A DNA stretch of 64,000 nt, taken from NCBI RefSeq assembly GCF_050589845.1, contig NZ_JBNGPA010000022.1, positions 18,581 to 82,580 of the forward strand, in the 5' to 3' direction. Shown here piece after piece: positions 37,280 to 45,466 of the stretch. The notes under the pieces are model-generated. The model ran no database searches. It was given only the letters and a program-made list of their open reading frames with translations, and had not been told where the DNA came from. Position 1 is the stretch's first letter. Each line of letters opens with the position of its first letter. The DNA comes from Carboxylicivirga agarovorans. Lineage in GTDB: Bacteria > Bacteroidota > Bacteroidia > Bacteroidales > Marinilabiliaceae. The position numbers and the translations under genes are program-made.

Positions 37280-40200
37280 GTGAAAATTCAAGCTATGCAA
37301 AAACCATTACCAGTCTTGTTGGGATGCCTTCTGTATTGTTGTTTGTCCTACACTTTACAAGCACAGGAACAGGCTCATTTTTTTGAAGAAACCTGGCAGG
37401 AAAAAACCTATAGCCTGCCATCAGTATTTACACCCAAGGAACTACTTACTTCAAACAGCAGTGATGCCACAGTATCCTTTGATATCAACTCTGTTATTAA
37501 TAAAGTACTGCCCACTCATTTTGGTGTGAATACCACCTTTCGAAACGGCAGTGATCAGCTGGAGCGAACACATTTATATACCAATGCCGGCATCGGCTCC
37601 ATGCGTTACCCGGCAGGTAGTGGTTCCAATATTTATTTTTACGATGGAAATACCCCCAGCGATACACGGGTCGAATTTACCCCTATAGACGGAACCAAAA
37701 GCACTACCATGACGCCCGAGTTGTTTGTGGAGTTTAAAAACAATGCCAATAGTGAAGCAACCGTGGTGGTAAATTATTTTTATGCCAGATACGGTATAAC
37801 TGCTGAAGGAACCAGGCAGGCCCGCGTGCAACAGGCGGCGGATTACGCAGCGGGGTTTGTGCGCAAGCTGAATATAGACTTGAATGCCAATATCAAATAC
37901 TGGGAAATTGGTAACGAATGCTACGGCAAGTGGGAAGAGGGATTTGATATTAATGGCGATGTGACAACCGGCCAGGAATACGGAGAAGACTTTTGTGTGT
38001 TTGCCGAAGCGATGAAAGCCGTTGACCCGACCATAAAGGTGGGTGCTGTGGTAACCCGTGAGGACGATGACTGGAATAGCGGCCTGTTGCCACAGGTACA
38101 GAATCATGCCGATTTCCTGGTGGTTCATAATTACTTTACCACTGTTAAAGATGCCACTGCCGAAAACATACTGGCCAGTGTACCACAGGTAGAAAGCGTG
38201 CATACCACTTTATACGATTGTGTTGAGAAATATACCGGTAAAGCACGTGACCATTTCCCGGTGGCAATGACCGAGTTTAACTCAAGGGGGCCTGTTAACT
38301 GCACCATGGTCAATGGCATATTTGTAACACGCGTACTGGCCGAAGCCATTAAAAATGGTTATGGCATGGTTGACCTGTGGGTATCGGAATGGAAGTGGAG
38401 TGAATCGGCACAGGAAAGTAAAGGTTTTCTGGCGAAGGAAGATCCTGATCAGGCGGATTTTACACCTCGTCAGAGTTATATTCCCTATCAGTTTTTCAAC
38501 AGTCACTTTGGCGATCAGATGATCACCTCTGTATCAGATAATTCTGCTGTTCAGGTTTATGCCTCCACCTTTAGCAGTGGCGAGGTTGGACTGGTCATCA
38601 TCAACAGTAATGCAGAGGCGAAAAATGTAAACATTGACCTTAGCTCACTGAATACAGATGATGCCGACATTTACTGGCATGAGTTTTATGCCGACAACTT
38701 TAATGAGGGCAATAAGAAATTCTATATTAACGGTCAGACAGGAACTACAACTGGTGGTGGCCCGGATAATTATGCCAGCATCGATCCTTATAAAGCCAAT
38801 TATAGTTCAGGCAAAGTGTTTGAAGCGAAGAAACACAGTGTTAATTTTCTCGTTTTAAAAGCAAAAGAAATAAAACCGAAGCACAATGTATTAATGATTG
38901 CTGTGGACGATTTAAAACCCTTATTGAATTGCTATGGTCAAACACAGATCAAGACACCCAATATTGACAGACTGGCTCAGCAAGGTGTGGTCTTTACAAA
39001 GGCCTATTGCCAATGGGCTGTTTGTGGTCCTTCACGCGCCAGTATAATGAGTGGTTTAACACCTGATGGCACCGGTATCCGTAATTTGTCGTCACAAATG
39101 CGAACGGAGAATCCTGAAGTGGTCACTTTACCCGAATACTTTCTGACAAATGGCTATGTAACGGCGGGCTGTGGGAAAATTTATGACCCCCGTAATGTGG
39201 ACAATTCACACGATTATTACAGCTGGAGTGTACCTTATATCCAGCCCAATGATTATACCTACCCGGCAGAATATGGGCCGTTTGTAAAAGGCACAAGCCA
39301 CAGAGTTACACCCAATACAGCTACTGAACAAGGGCCCGAGGGTGTGGGAGATGATGGCTATACCGATGGACAGATCACTTTAGACGCCCTGAATAAACTC
39401 GATGATTTCAGTCAGGATGGCACTCCCTTCTTTTTGGCGGTAGGTTTTAAAAAACCGCATATCCCCTTTATTGCACCCAAACAATACTGGGATATGTATG
39501 AACGCTCATCCATTGATCTGGCGCAGTTTCAGAAAATGGCAACGGGTAGTCCCACCTTTGCCTACCACAGCCCTGAGCCACTCTCCTACGACGATATTCC
39601 CGACGAATGGACCCACAATGATCCAAGTCTGGGCGATGGCATACTAACACCCGATGATCAGCGTCAACTTTTGCATGGCTACTATGCCTGTGTATCATAC
39701 ATTGATGCCCAGGTGGGCCTATTATTGGATAAGCTGGAAGAGAAAAACATAGCTGACAATACGGTTGTTTTGCTCTTTGGTGATCACGGTTATCACCTGG
39801 GCGACCATAACCAATGGGGCAAGCACACACAGTTTGAACATTCGGTCAGAGCACCGCTGATCGTTTCTGCACCTGATGGATCAGTTGGGGTAAACGATGC
39901 TCCGGTTGAGTTTACTGATATCTATCCAACTCTTTGTGACTTAGCAGGACTGACAATACCTCAGGCTAAACTGCAAGGAACCAGCCTGGCCCCCGCCCTT
40001 CAGGGTGAAAGCCTTGAGAAGGATGTGGCTGTTTCAGAATACCGCTCTGATGGTAAGGCCAGCTACTCGTTCAGGACTGATCGCTATCGCCTTACCTTAT
40101 GGATGAACAGCAGTAACGACCGGACCGATTTGACGGACTGGGATGAATCGCGCATTCATACCATTGAATTATATGATTATGATACTGACCCGCTTGAAAC

Positions 40201-41065
40201 AACCAACCTGGCAGGTGATGCCGCTTATGCCTCTGTTGTGAGTGAATTGAAGGTCAAAGCTGCAGCCTGGTGGACTCAACAATATCAGTTTCTGACAGGC
40301 CAGCCGGGCGGGGAAGTTGGCATTCCCCATATTGAGCATTTTGAGGACTATCAAATAGATGAGGCCTTTGATGGCGATTACTTTCTTAACAGTGAATCAC
40401 TGTGGGACCGCTTATGGAAAGGCAGTTTCTTAAATAGTTTTGCAGCTAAGGTGGTTGATGACAGTGCCAACGAAGGCAGCCAGGCGCTTGAGATCAGCTT
40501 TAACCCACTGTCTGTCAATGACGGAGGTAGTCTTGCCAAATTACGAACAGTTGATCTGAGCAGTTTTGATGGCAGTCATTATATTGTTTCTTACAGGGCC
40601 CGCACCGATTCAGAAGGGAATGGAAAGGTGAAGGTCGGGGCTAATATGCAAAGCAATGAATGGCACACCTTAACAAGTGAATATCACTATTATTTTGATA
40701 CTGTATCATTGAGTAACAATCGCCTGTTTATCTATTTAAACAACCTCGAGCTGCCTGCCAATACTGACTACAAAATATATCTGGACGATTTAAAGATATC
40801 ACACACAACAGTAACGATCTCCGACAATATTAATGATACGGTATCGCCCTTCTCTCTATATCCCAATCCGGCACAAGAAGTGCTTTACATCGAGACTGTT
40901 CAGCACATCGATATGCTGACTATTTTAAATACAAAGGGACAAATCGTTCTGACAACAGATGGTCATCAGAAATCAGTAGATATTTCTAACTTAGCTGGTG
41001 GTATCTATTTTATTGAGCTGACGGTTAACGGTCAAAAGATGGTCACTAAATTCATTAAAGTATAA
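37280..41065 (+). CDS. Glycosidase-sulfatase fusion with CBM-like and T9SS domains
   Basis: 1261 residues in one uninterrupted frame. Signal peptide about 1-29 (an ATG at 37295 is also possible). Residues about 40-527 form a GH-A-type module: YWEIGNECYGKW (candidate acid/base Glu213), VAMTEFNSRG (candidate nucleophile Glu332), then a small beta domain. Residues about 535-1000 form a complete iduronate-type sulfatase: IAVDDLKPLLNCYG (Asp543-Asp544), formylglycine motif C582-G-P-S-R, HIPFIAPKQYWDMYERS, GDHGYHLGDHNQWGKHTQFE. About 1015-1178 is a galactose-binding-like CBM; about 1188-1261 is a T9SS sorting domain (LYPNPAQEVLYI). Both active sites look intact. The glycosidase family is not assignable; GH51/GH39-like is possible. 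It heads the plus-strand block, 4 bp before another sulfatase. Confidence 0.88.
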   Translation: MKIQAMQKPLPVLLGCLLYCCLSYTLQAQEQAHFFEETWQEKTYSLPSVFTPKELLTSNSSDATVSFDINSVINKVLPTHFGVNTTFRNGSDQLERTHLYTNAGIGSMRYPAGSGSNIYFYDGNTPSDTRVEFTPIDGTKSTTMTPELFVEFKNNANSEATVVVNYFYARYGITAEGTRQARVQQAADYAAGFVRKLNIDLNANIKYWEIGNECYGKWEEGFDINGDVTTGQEYGEDFCVFAEAMKAVDPTIKVGAVVTREDDDWNSGLLPQVQNHADFLVVHNYFTTVKDATAENILASVPQVESVHTTLYDCVEKYTGKARDHFPVAMTEFNSRGPVNCTMVNGIFVTRVLAEAIKNGYGMVDLWVSEWKWSESAQESKGFLAKEDPDQADFTPRQSYIPYQFFNSHFGDQMITSVSDNSAVQVYASTFSSGEVGLVIINSNAEAKNVNIDLSSLNTDDADIYWHEFYADNFNEGNKKFYINGQTGTTTGGGPDNYASIDPYKANYSSGKVFEAKKHSVNFLVLKAKEIKPKHNVLMIAVDDLKPLLNCYGQTQIKTPNIDRLAQQGVVFTKAYCQWAVCGPSRASIMSGLTPDGTGIRNLSSQMRTENPEVVTLPEYFLTNGYVTAGCGKIYDPRNVDNSHDYYSWSVPYIQPNDYTYPAEYGPFVKGTSHRVTPNTATEQGPEGVGDDGYTDGQITLDALNKLDDFSQDGTPFFLAVGFKKPHIPFIAPKQYWDMYERSSIDLAQFQKMATGSPTFAYHSPEPLSYDDIPDEWTHNDPSLGDGILTPDDQRQLLHGYYACVSYIDAQVGLLLDKLEEKNIADNTVVLLFGDHGYHLGDHNQWGKHTQFEHSVRAPLIVSAPDGSVGVNDAPVEFTDIYPTLCDLAGLTIPQAKLQGTSLAPALQGESLEKDVAVSEYRSDGKASYSFRTDRYRLTLWMNSSNDRTDLTDWDESRIHTIELYDYDTDPLETTNLAGDAAYASVVSELKVKAAAWWTQQYQFLTGQPGGEVGIPHIEHFEDYQIDEAFDGDYFLNSESLWDRLWKGSFLNSFAAKVVDDSANEGSQALEISFNPLSVNDGGSLAKLRTVDLSSFDGSHYIVSYRARTDSEGNGKVKVGANMQSNEWHTLTSEYHYYFDTVSLSNNRLFIYLNNLELPANTDYKIYLDDLKISHTTVTISDNINDTVSPFSLYPNPAQEVLYIETVQHIDMLTILNTKGQIVLTTDGHQKSVDISNLAGGIYFIELTVNGQKMVTKFIKV

Positions 41066-41069
41066 GCAA

Positions 41070-42725
41070 ATGGACTCAATACGCCTCCGGTTATTCTTAA
41101 TCATTATCACACTCAGCTGCTTCAGCATACAATCTGACGCACAGGAAAAATACAATATCTTATGGCTAAGCTGTGAAGATATTGGCCCTGTTCTTGGGGC
41201 ATATGGCACCAGTGGTATAGAAACCCCCAATATTGACAGGCTGGCCAATGAAGGCATTCTTTACAAGCAGGCTTATGCAACGGTTGGTGTTTGTGCTCCC
41301 AGCCGCGCATCTATCATAACGGGTATGTACCCTGTTAGTGTTGGCACACACAATATGCGCACAGGTAACCACTGGGGGTATAGCAAGCCTGAAGACGAGC
41401 AATACGAAAGGTGTATAAAGGTAAAAGATAAAAACGGACGTAACGTCCCACAATATTCGGTGGTGCCACCATCATTTGTGCGCTGCTTTAGCGAGTACCT
41501 GCGCGAAGCCGGTTATTACTGTACCAACAATGCCAAATGCGATTACCAGTTTAACTGCCCCATAACAGCCTGGGATGAAGTCGGTAATAATGCCCATTAT
41601 AAGAACCGGGCTGATGGACAGTCATTCTTTGCAGTTTTCAATCACGGCGTTACTCACGAATCACAGATATGGAAACGACAGGATGAAGCCATAAGCGTTG
41701 ACACCGCCCAGATCCATATTCCCGCTTATTATGCCGATATTCCGCTTGTAAGGCGCGATGTTGGCCGCAAGTACTCCAACATTGAGTTACTGGACCAACA
41801 AATTGGAGAATGGCTGCAAAAGCTGGAGGATGAGAACTTACTGGATAAGACGATCATCTTCTTCTGGAGCGACCATGGCGGGCCGCTGCTAAGACAAAAA
41901 AGGGCCGTTGGTAATTCAGGTTTACACGTACCTCTAATTGTCCGGTTCCCCGATAAACGAATGGCAGGAACAGTCGTTGATGATATTGTTTCACTCATGG
42001 ATCTGGGTCCTACCGTCATGTCACTGGCAGGCTTAGAAACGCCTCAATACATGCATGGAAAGGCTTTTTTAGGTCAGTATAAATCGGACGAACCTCATCA
42101 ATATGCCTTTGGCAGTGCAGACCGTTTTGACGAGCATACCCAAATGAGCAGATCAGTAATAGATGGACGTTATATATACATTCGTAATTACATGACCGAT
42201 CAGCCATATACCTATCCTCTTTTCTACCGTGAACAAATTGAAATGACAAGCCAGCTGATACGCATGAATGATGCGGGTGAACTAGCAGGTGATGCCCGCT
42301 ACATTTTTCAAAACAGTCTTCCCTATGAGGAGTTGTACGACCTGGAGACTGATCCTGATGAAGTGCACAACCTGGCCAATGACCCTGCCCATCAAACCAG
42401 GCTCAAAGAACTACGAAAGGCACTGTATCAATGGCAGTTATCGGTCAATGACAAAGGTTTTATCCCTGAGCATGACCTGGTAAACATGATGTGGCCTGGT
42501 GGCATACAGCCTGAAACTGAGCCTGTTGAATTTATCAGGCAAGGTAAAACCATTGAGCTAAAGTCTGCCACCACAGGTGCATCCATTGCCTATCAGCTCA
42601 ATGACGCCATTGGATCTGATCAATGGCAACTATACTCACAACCACTAAAAGCTAAGAATGCGAAAATTGCAGCAAGGGCCGTGAGGATTGGTTATAAAAC
42701 CTCACCAATAACTTTGAGTGAGTAA
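41070..42725 (+). CDS. Sulfatase, N-sulfoglucosamine sulfohydrolase-like (S1_8 type), with C-terminal HEX_C-like domain
   Basis: 551 residues, signal peptide MDSIRLRLFL... ending QSDAQ. The metal site is Glu-Asp rather than Asp-Asp (LWLSCEDIGPVLGAYG), as is usual in the sulfamidase-like group. Formylglycine motif C75-A-P-S-R in VGVCAPSRASIITGMYP. HNMRTGNHWGY, YCTNNAKCDYQF and FFWSDHGGPLLRQKRAVGNSGLHVPLI are group hallmarks. After the usual ELYDLETDPDEVHNLAND tail, about 485-551 (ELKSATTGASIAYQLND...AARAVRIGYKTS) resembles the chitobiase/hexosaminidase C-terminal domain. It starts 4 bp after the fusion gene, so the two are probably co-translated. N- or O-sulfate specificity is unknown. Confidence 0.93.
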   Translation: MDSIRLRLFLIIITLSCFSIQSDAQEKYNILWLSCEDIGPVLGAYGTSGIETPNIDRLANEGILYKQAYATVGVCAPSRASIITGMYPVSVGTHNMRTGNHWGYSKPEDEQYERCIKVKDKNGRNVPQYSVVPPSFVRCFSEYLREAGYYCTNNAKCDYQFNCPITAWDEVGNNAHYKNRADGQSFFAVFNHGVTHESQIWKRQDEAISVDTAQIHIPAYYADIPLVRRDVGRKYSNIELLDQQIGEWLQKLEDENLLDKTIIFFWSDHGGPLLRQKRAVGNSGLHVPLIVRFPDKRMAGTVVDDIVSLMDLGPTVMSLAGLETPQYMHGKAFLGQYKSDEPHQYAFGSADRFDEHTQMSRSVIDGRYIYIRNYMTDQPYTYPLFYREQIEMTSQLIRMNDAGELAGDARYIFQNSLPYEELYDLETDPDEVHNLANDPAHQTRLKELRKALYQWQLSVNDKGFIPEHDLVNMMWPGGIQPETEPVEFIRQGKTIELKSATTGASIAYQLNDAIGSDQWQLYSQPLKAKNAKIAARAVRIGYKTSPITLSE

Positions 42726-42756
42726 AGTTGTTTGGGAATTGATTTTCTTGTGTCGC

Positions 42757-42787
42757 CAGAGGTGCCTTGTTAAACACCTCACCTCTG
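42757..42787 (+). terminator. Candidate terminator after the fusion-sulfatase operon
   Basis: CAGAGGTG (42757-42764) pairs perfectly with CACCTCTG (42780-42787), 32 bp after the stop at 42725. A pyrimidine-rich TCCTTTCCTCC follows instead of a pure T-run. An alternative shorter stem GAGGTG/CACCTC overlaps it. Confidence 0.4.
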
Positions 42788-42870
42788 TCCTTTCCTCCAG
42801 GAGAGGATGTGTGACCGTTTGAACTGATCAGCTTCTGTTAAGGGATGAGAAATGGCAGGTTCAGCAACTC

Positions 42871-42890
42871 CTTTTCGCCATAGCGAAAAG
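42871..42890. repeat. Perfect 8-bp hairpin in the spacer
   Basis: CTTTTCGC, loop CATA, GCGAAAAG. The flanks CAACTC and TTG extend the pairing imperfectly. No U-tract follows on either strand, so it is more like part of a repeat or structured RNA than a terminator. Confidence 0.5.
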
Positions 42891-42984
42891 TTGGGATAAC
42901 ATCCTTCTTTAATTCTTCCCTTAGAATCCTGCGGCAAGTTTCTGGAAGTTCTTCGGTAAGTATTACTAATTGCTACCACTCACC

Positions 42985-43149
42985 TTCGGGACCGCTTCGT
43001 ATTTTGTTCGGTAGCTGTTCGGTAATCCTTCGGTAACTGTTCGGTAATTGTTCGGCTACGCGCGTAAGCGAACAATTACCGAAGAAATACCGAACAAGCC
43101 CCGTATACGACCCGAAAAAGACCCGATTAAGGCTCAAACAGGCTCAAAA
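42985..43149. repeat. 11-bp-periodic repeat array with dyad symmetry
   Basis: Seven units beginning TTCG every 11 bp (42985, 42996, 43007, 43018, 43029, 43040, 43051) run into their reverse complement from 43062, again every 11 bp, for about eight units that decay toward 43149. Typical units are TTCGGTAATTG and TTCGGTAACTG. The axis is exactly between 43061 and 43062, flanked by the palindrome TACGCGCGTA. Arms 43040-43054 and 43069-43083 pair perfectly over 15 bp. A further in-register TTCGGTAAG is at 42952. Confidence 0.85.
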
Positions 43150-43609
43150 AATGATGTTTTCATGCACTTTTTAAGCATTTTGCAGGAAAAAGGCCGATTT
43201 CTCTAACGTGAATAGAGTTAATGCATTAAACATAAGGAGCACCAAAAGACCCTTATATGACTCGATATGTGATAGTTGTGATTTTTACCAAATTACAATG
43301 CATGCACTGTCATTGCAAAGCGCCTTTGATCGCAGTATGTTTGTTGAGAATTGAAAACGAACTCAAAATACAAGGATCATGGACTACAGGAAATTAAAGG
43401 TGATAGTGCTATTGAAAGCTTGGTATTAATTTATTGCCCTGAGTATACCTTGTTTACAACAAAATATCCCAAGGCATCGCTCTTCCCTTTTAGCCTGAGC
43501 TAAGGGGAAGTACCGTAACGTAGGTACGGGGATGGAGTTAAGCATCAGGTATTATTAAGCGTATTATAAATGCCAGGGGTGCAAATCCGCAATTGTCAGA
43601 GAGGAAAAA

Positions 43610-43762
43610 GAGGCTGTCCAAATTTATAGTTTCACGCTAAGGCCGCTAAGAATTACGCCAAGGCAACAAAGTATATGATATTATTTTTCAACACCTTGCG
43701 TGCTCTGCGTTTTTCTTCGTTCGCGTTCTTTGCGGGCAATATCCTACATTTTGGACATCCTC
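43610..43762. mobile_element. MITE-like element with 13-bp inverted ends
   Basis: Ends GAGGCTGTCCAAA (43610-43622) and TTTGGACATCCTC (43750-43762) are inverted repeats matching at 12 of 13 positions. The 127-bp interior holds degenerate CGCTAAG / GCAAAGAACGC type repeats on opposite strands and no coding sequence. No target-site duplication is obvious by eye. It resembles a small non-autonomous element; alternatively it is a dispersed intergenic repeat. Confidence 0.45.
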
Positions 43763-43839
43763 TTCTGTTCACCCTTCGTGTCTGGTCAATTGAGACAGGG
43801 TGCAGGTTGATGTTTGTGTATTTATAATGAAAAACCTTA

Positions 43840-45306
43840 TCAATATACCAAGGTCTGGATACCATGAGCCGGTATTACCAGTTCGGTTTGCTGCTCTCCT
43901 ATGATCATTTTATAGTTAATGGCTTCTTCTGTATCATTCATCACCACGGTGACTATACCGCCATCTGTGTTCAAGAACGATGTACTGTTGATATGGCTGC
44001 GGCTGGTAGTCGTGCTGATGCGCCTTGCTCCTGGTCGGATAAACTTGGAGAAATGACCGATGTAATAGTACGATGGTGTAAAGATCAACTCATTACTACG
44101 AGTATCGGCATGTACAGGTGCAAAGCAAAAATTACCAACATGGTTAGGTCCTCCGGTGTGATCCAACAAAATATTCCAGTCGGTCCATCCTGCCGTACCA
44201 CAATTAAAGTCATTGATCATTGAGGTACCATAGCGCTCTGCATTTGACCAGCGCTCATATTCTGCTTCATCAAACGCTTCAATACAGCCTTCGGTGAACA
44301 GCAATTGCTTATCGGGGAATGATTCTTTTACATTACTCAGATTGCGCCACATTGATTGACCTCCGGCCCATCGCTCGTACCAGTGAAAACCGATTCCCCA
44401 GGCATATTTGGCGGCTTCAGGATCACCAAATATGGTGTTGGCACGGTGAGAGATCAGGTCGCGGTTATGGTCCCATACCACAATGTTTTTATCACCCAAA
44501 CCTTCTTTTTCCAATGTAGGCCCCAGGTAGTTTTTCAGAAAATCACGCTCTTCTTCAGCTGTATACACACATGATTCCCATCTTTGCACTGCCATTGGCT
44601 CATTCTGGATCGTTAAACCCCATACAGGCATACCTTCAGCTTCATAGGCCTTGATAAACTTAGCATAGTAGCTGGCCCACGACTGGTAGTACTCAGGTAG
44701 TAATTTACCTCCCTGCAGCATGTGCTCACGACCTTTCATAAAGGCCGGCGGACTCCATGGGCTAACGTAAAACAATAATGGTTCTGAAGCCTGTGCCATG
44801 GCACGTTTGATCATGGGAATGCGTTCCTCTTTATCACGCTCAATGGAAAAGGTATTCAATTCTTTATCACCTTCTTCAATATAGGTATAACTTTTACTTG
44901 AGAAATCGCAGCTATGAATGGTTGTGCGCAGCAAAGTATAATCAATACCATTGGCACCATAATAGGCATCGATCAGTTGCTTTTGCTTGTCATCTGAAAG
45001 TTTATGGAATACTTCGGCTGAAGCATCGGTGATAGCGCCACCTATACCAATAAAAGTCTGGAATTGCTTCTCGGGATTAACAAAAACAGCTACTTCCCAC
45101 TCCAGAGGTTGTCCGGCATTACCAAATTCAACTGTTCCTTTGTCTGCCAATCGCTCTGTTCCAGCTTTGGATGTTTCGTAAATATGGATGGCTTTATTCC
45201 CGGGATTGTAAGGTAAGTTTTTACTCACCGCCAGCTCTTCCGTTGACTGCCCGGGTGAGCAAGCTATTGCAAAAGCAGCCATTAATAACACAATGTTTAA
45301 CTTCAT
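43840..45306 (-). CDS. GH30 beta-glycosidase, lipoprotein
   Basis: 488 residues from the start at 45306; lipobox AIAC (Cys16). Family 30 retaining enzymes include beta-1,6-glucanases, beta-1,3-glucosidases and glucosylceramidases. FIGIGGAITDASAEVF is the family start motif, then LLRTTIHSCDFS, YVSPWSPPAFMK, the acid/base in LTIQNEPMAVQRWESC (Glu236), GIGFHWYERW, and the nucleophile in LLFTEGCIEAF (Glu339). A beta-sandwich about 410-488 completes the fold. The sequence is close to the GH30_1/GH30_3-like groups that occur in marine beta-glucan loci. It is the last gene of PUL 2, with a 160-bp gap containing an inverted repeat before it. Confidence 0.94.
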   Translation of the reverse strand: MKLNIVLLMAAFAIACSPGQSTEELAVSKNLPYNPGNKAIHIYETSKAGTERLADKGTVEFGNAGQPLEWEVAVFVNPEKQFQTFIGIGGAITDASAEVFHKLSDDKQKQLIDAYYGANGIDYTLLRTTIHSCDFSSKSYTYIEEGDKELNTFSIERDKEERIPMIKRAMAQASEPLLFYVSPWSPPAFMKGREHMLQGGKLLPEYYQSWASYYAKFIKAYEAEGMPVWGLTIQNEPMAVQRWESCVYTAEEERDFLKNYLGPTLEKEGLGDKNIVVWDHNRDLISHRANTIFGDPEAAKYAWGIGFHWYERWAGGQSMWRNLSNVKESFPDKQLLFTEGCIEAFDEAEYERWSNAERYGTSMINDFNCGTAGWTDWNILLDHTGGPNHVGNFCFAPVHADTRSNELIFTPSYYYIGHFSKFIRPGARRISTTTSRSHINSTSFLNTDGGIVTVVMNDTEEAINYKMIIGEQQTELVIPAHGIQTLVY

Positions 45307-45402
45307 AATTGGTGTTTTATATTTGTTTATTTTCAATTTCCAGCTGTCGAAATCTCACCTATATCAATAGTTCGATCTATTTGTTTTGAAGATCAGACCA
45401 TT

Positions 45403-45448
45403 CAACTCTTCGACACCCTTTTAGTACAAAGTGGCTGTCGAAGAGTTG
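45403..45448. repeat. 13-bp perfect inverted repeat upstream of GH30
   Basis: CAACTCTTCGACA (45403-45415) and TGTCGAAGAGTTG (45436-45448) pair perfectly around a 20-base loop. It lies 19-64 bp after the T9SS protein stop and about 100 bp before the GH30 start. No U-tract follows, so it could be an mRNA-stabilising hairpin, a weak terminator or an operator. Confidence 0.6.
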
Positions 45449-45466
45449 TGATCAATGCTTCATTAA

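Larger units (their letters stand above)
42726..43839. other. Gene-free, hairpin-rich spacer between PUL 1 and PUL 2
   Basis: No ORF here has protein-like composition. It holds a terminator-like hairpin, a CTTTTCGC/GCGAAAAG hairpin, an 11-bp-periodic dyad array, an imperfect stem-loop around CTTCCC...GGGAAG at 43482-43510, and a small element with inverted ends (listed separately). The texture suggests old insertion and decay of repeats rather than a promoter region. Confidence 0.7.

Noticed and set aside
37574..38203. 209-codon open frame on the minus strand inside the fusion gene
   Set aside because: It lies wholly opposite a clear enzyme domain, its protein lacks recognisable motifs, and it has the His/Cys/Ile bias expected of an antisense shadow.
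42779..42979. 66-codon minus-strand frame in the spacer
   Set aside because: It overlaps the hairpins and the repeat array, and its composition follows the repeats. No family recognised; it may be repeat-borne sequence.
42985..43149. Possibility that the 11-bp array is a CRISPR
   Set aside because: Units are only 11 bp, without spacers, and arranged with dyad symmetry; no cas genes are present.
43381..43429. Short frame starting MDYRKLKV, reminiscent of the start of four-helix-bundle (23S insertion) proteins
   Set aside because: It stops after 16 codons and the resemblance is only a few residues. Not enough to call a pseudogene.
43500..43600. Stretch GGGGTGCAAATCCGC resembling part of a cobalamin-type riboswitch
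   Set aside because: The rest of the conserved core is missing and no B12-related or transporter gene lies downstream.
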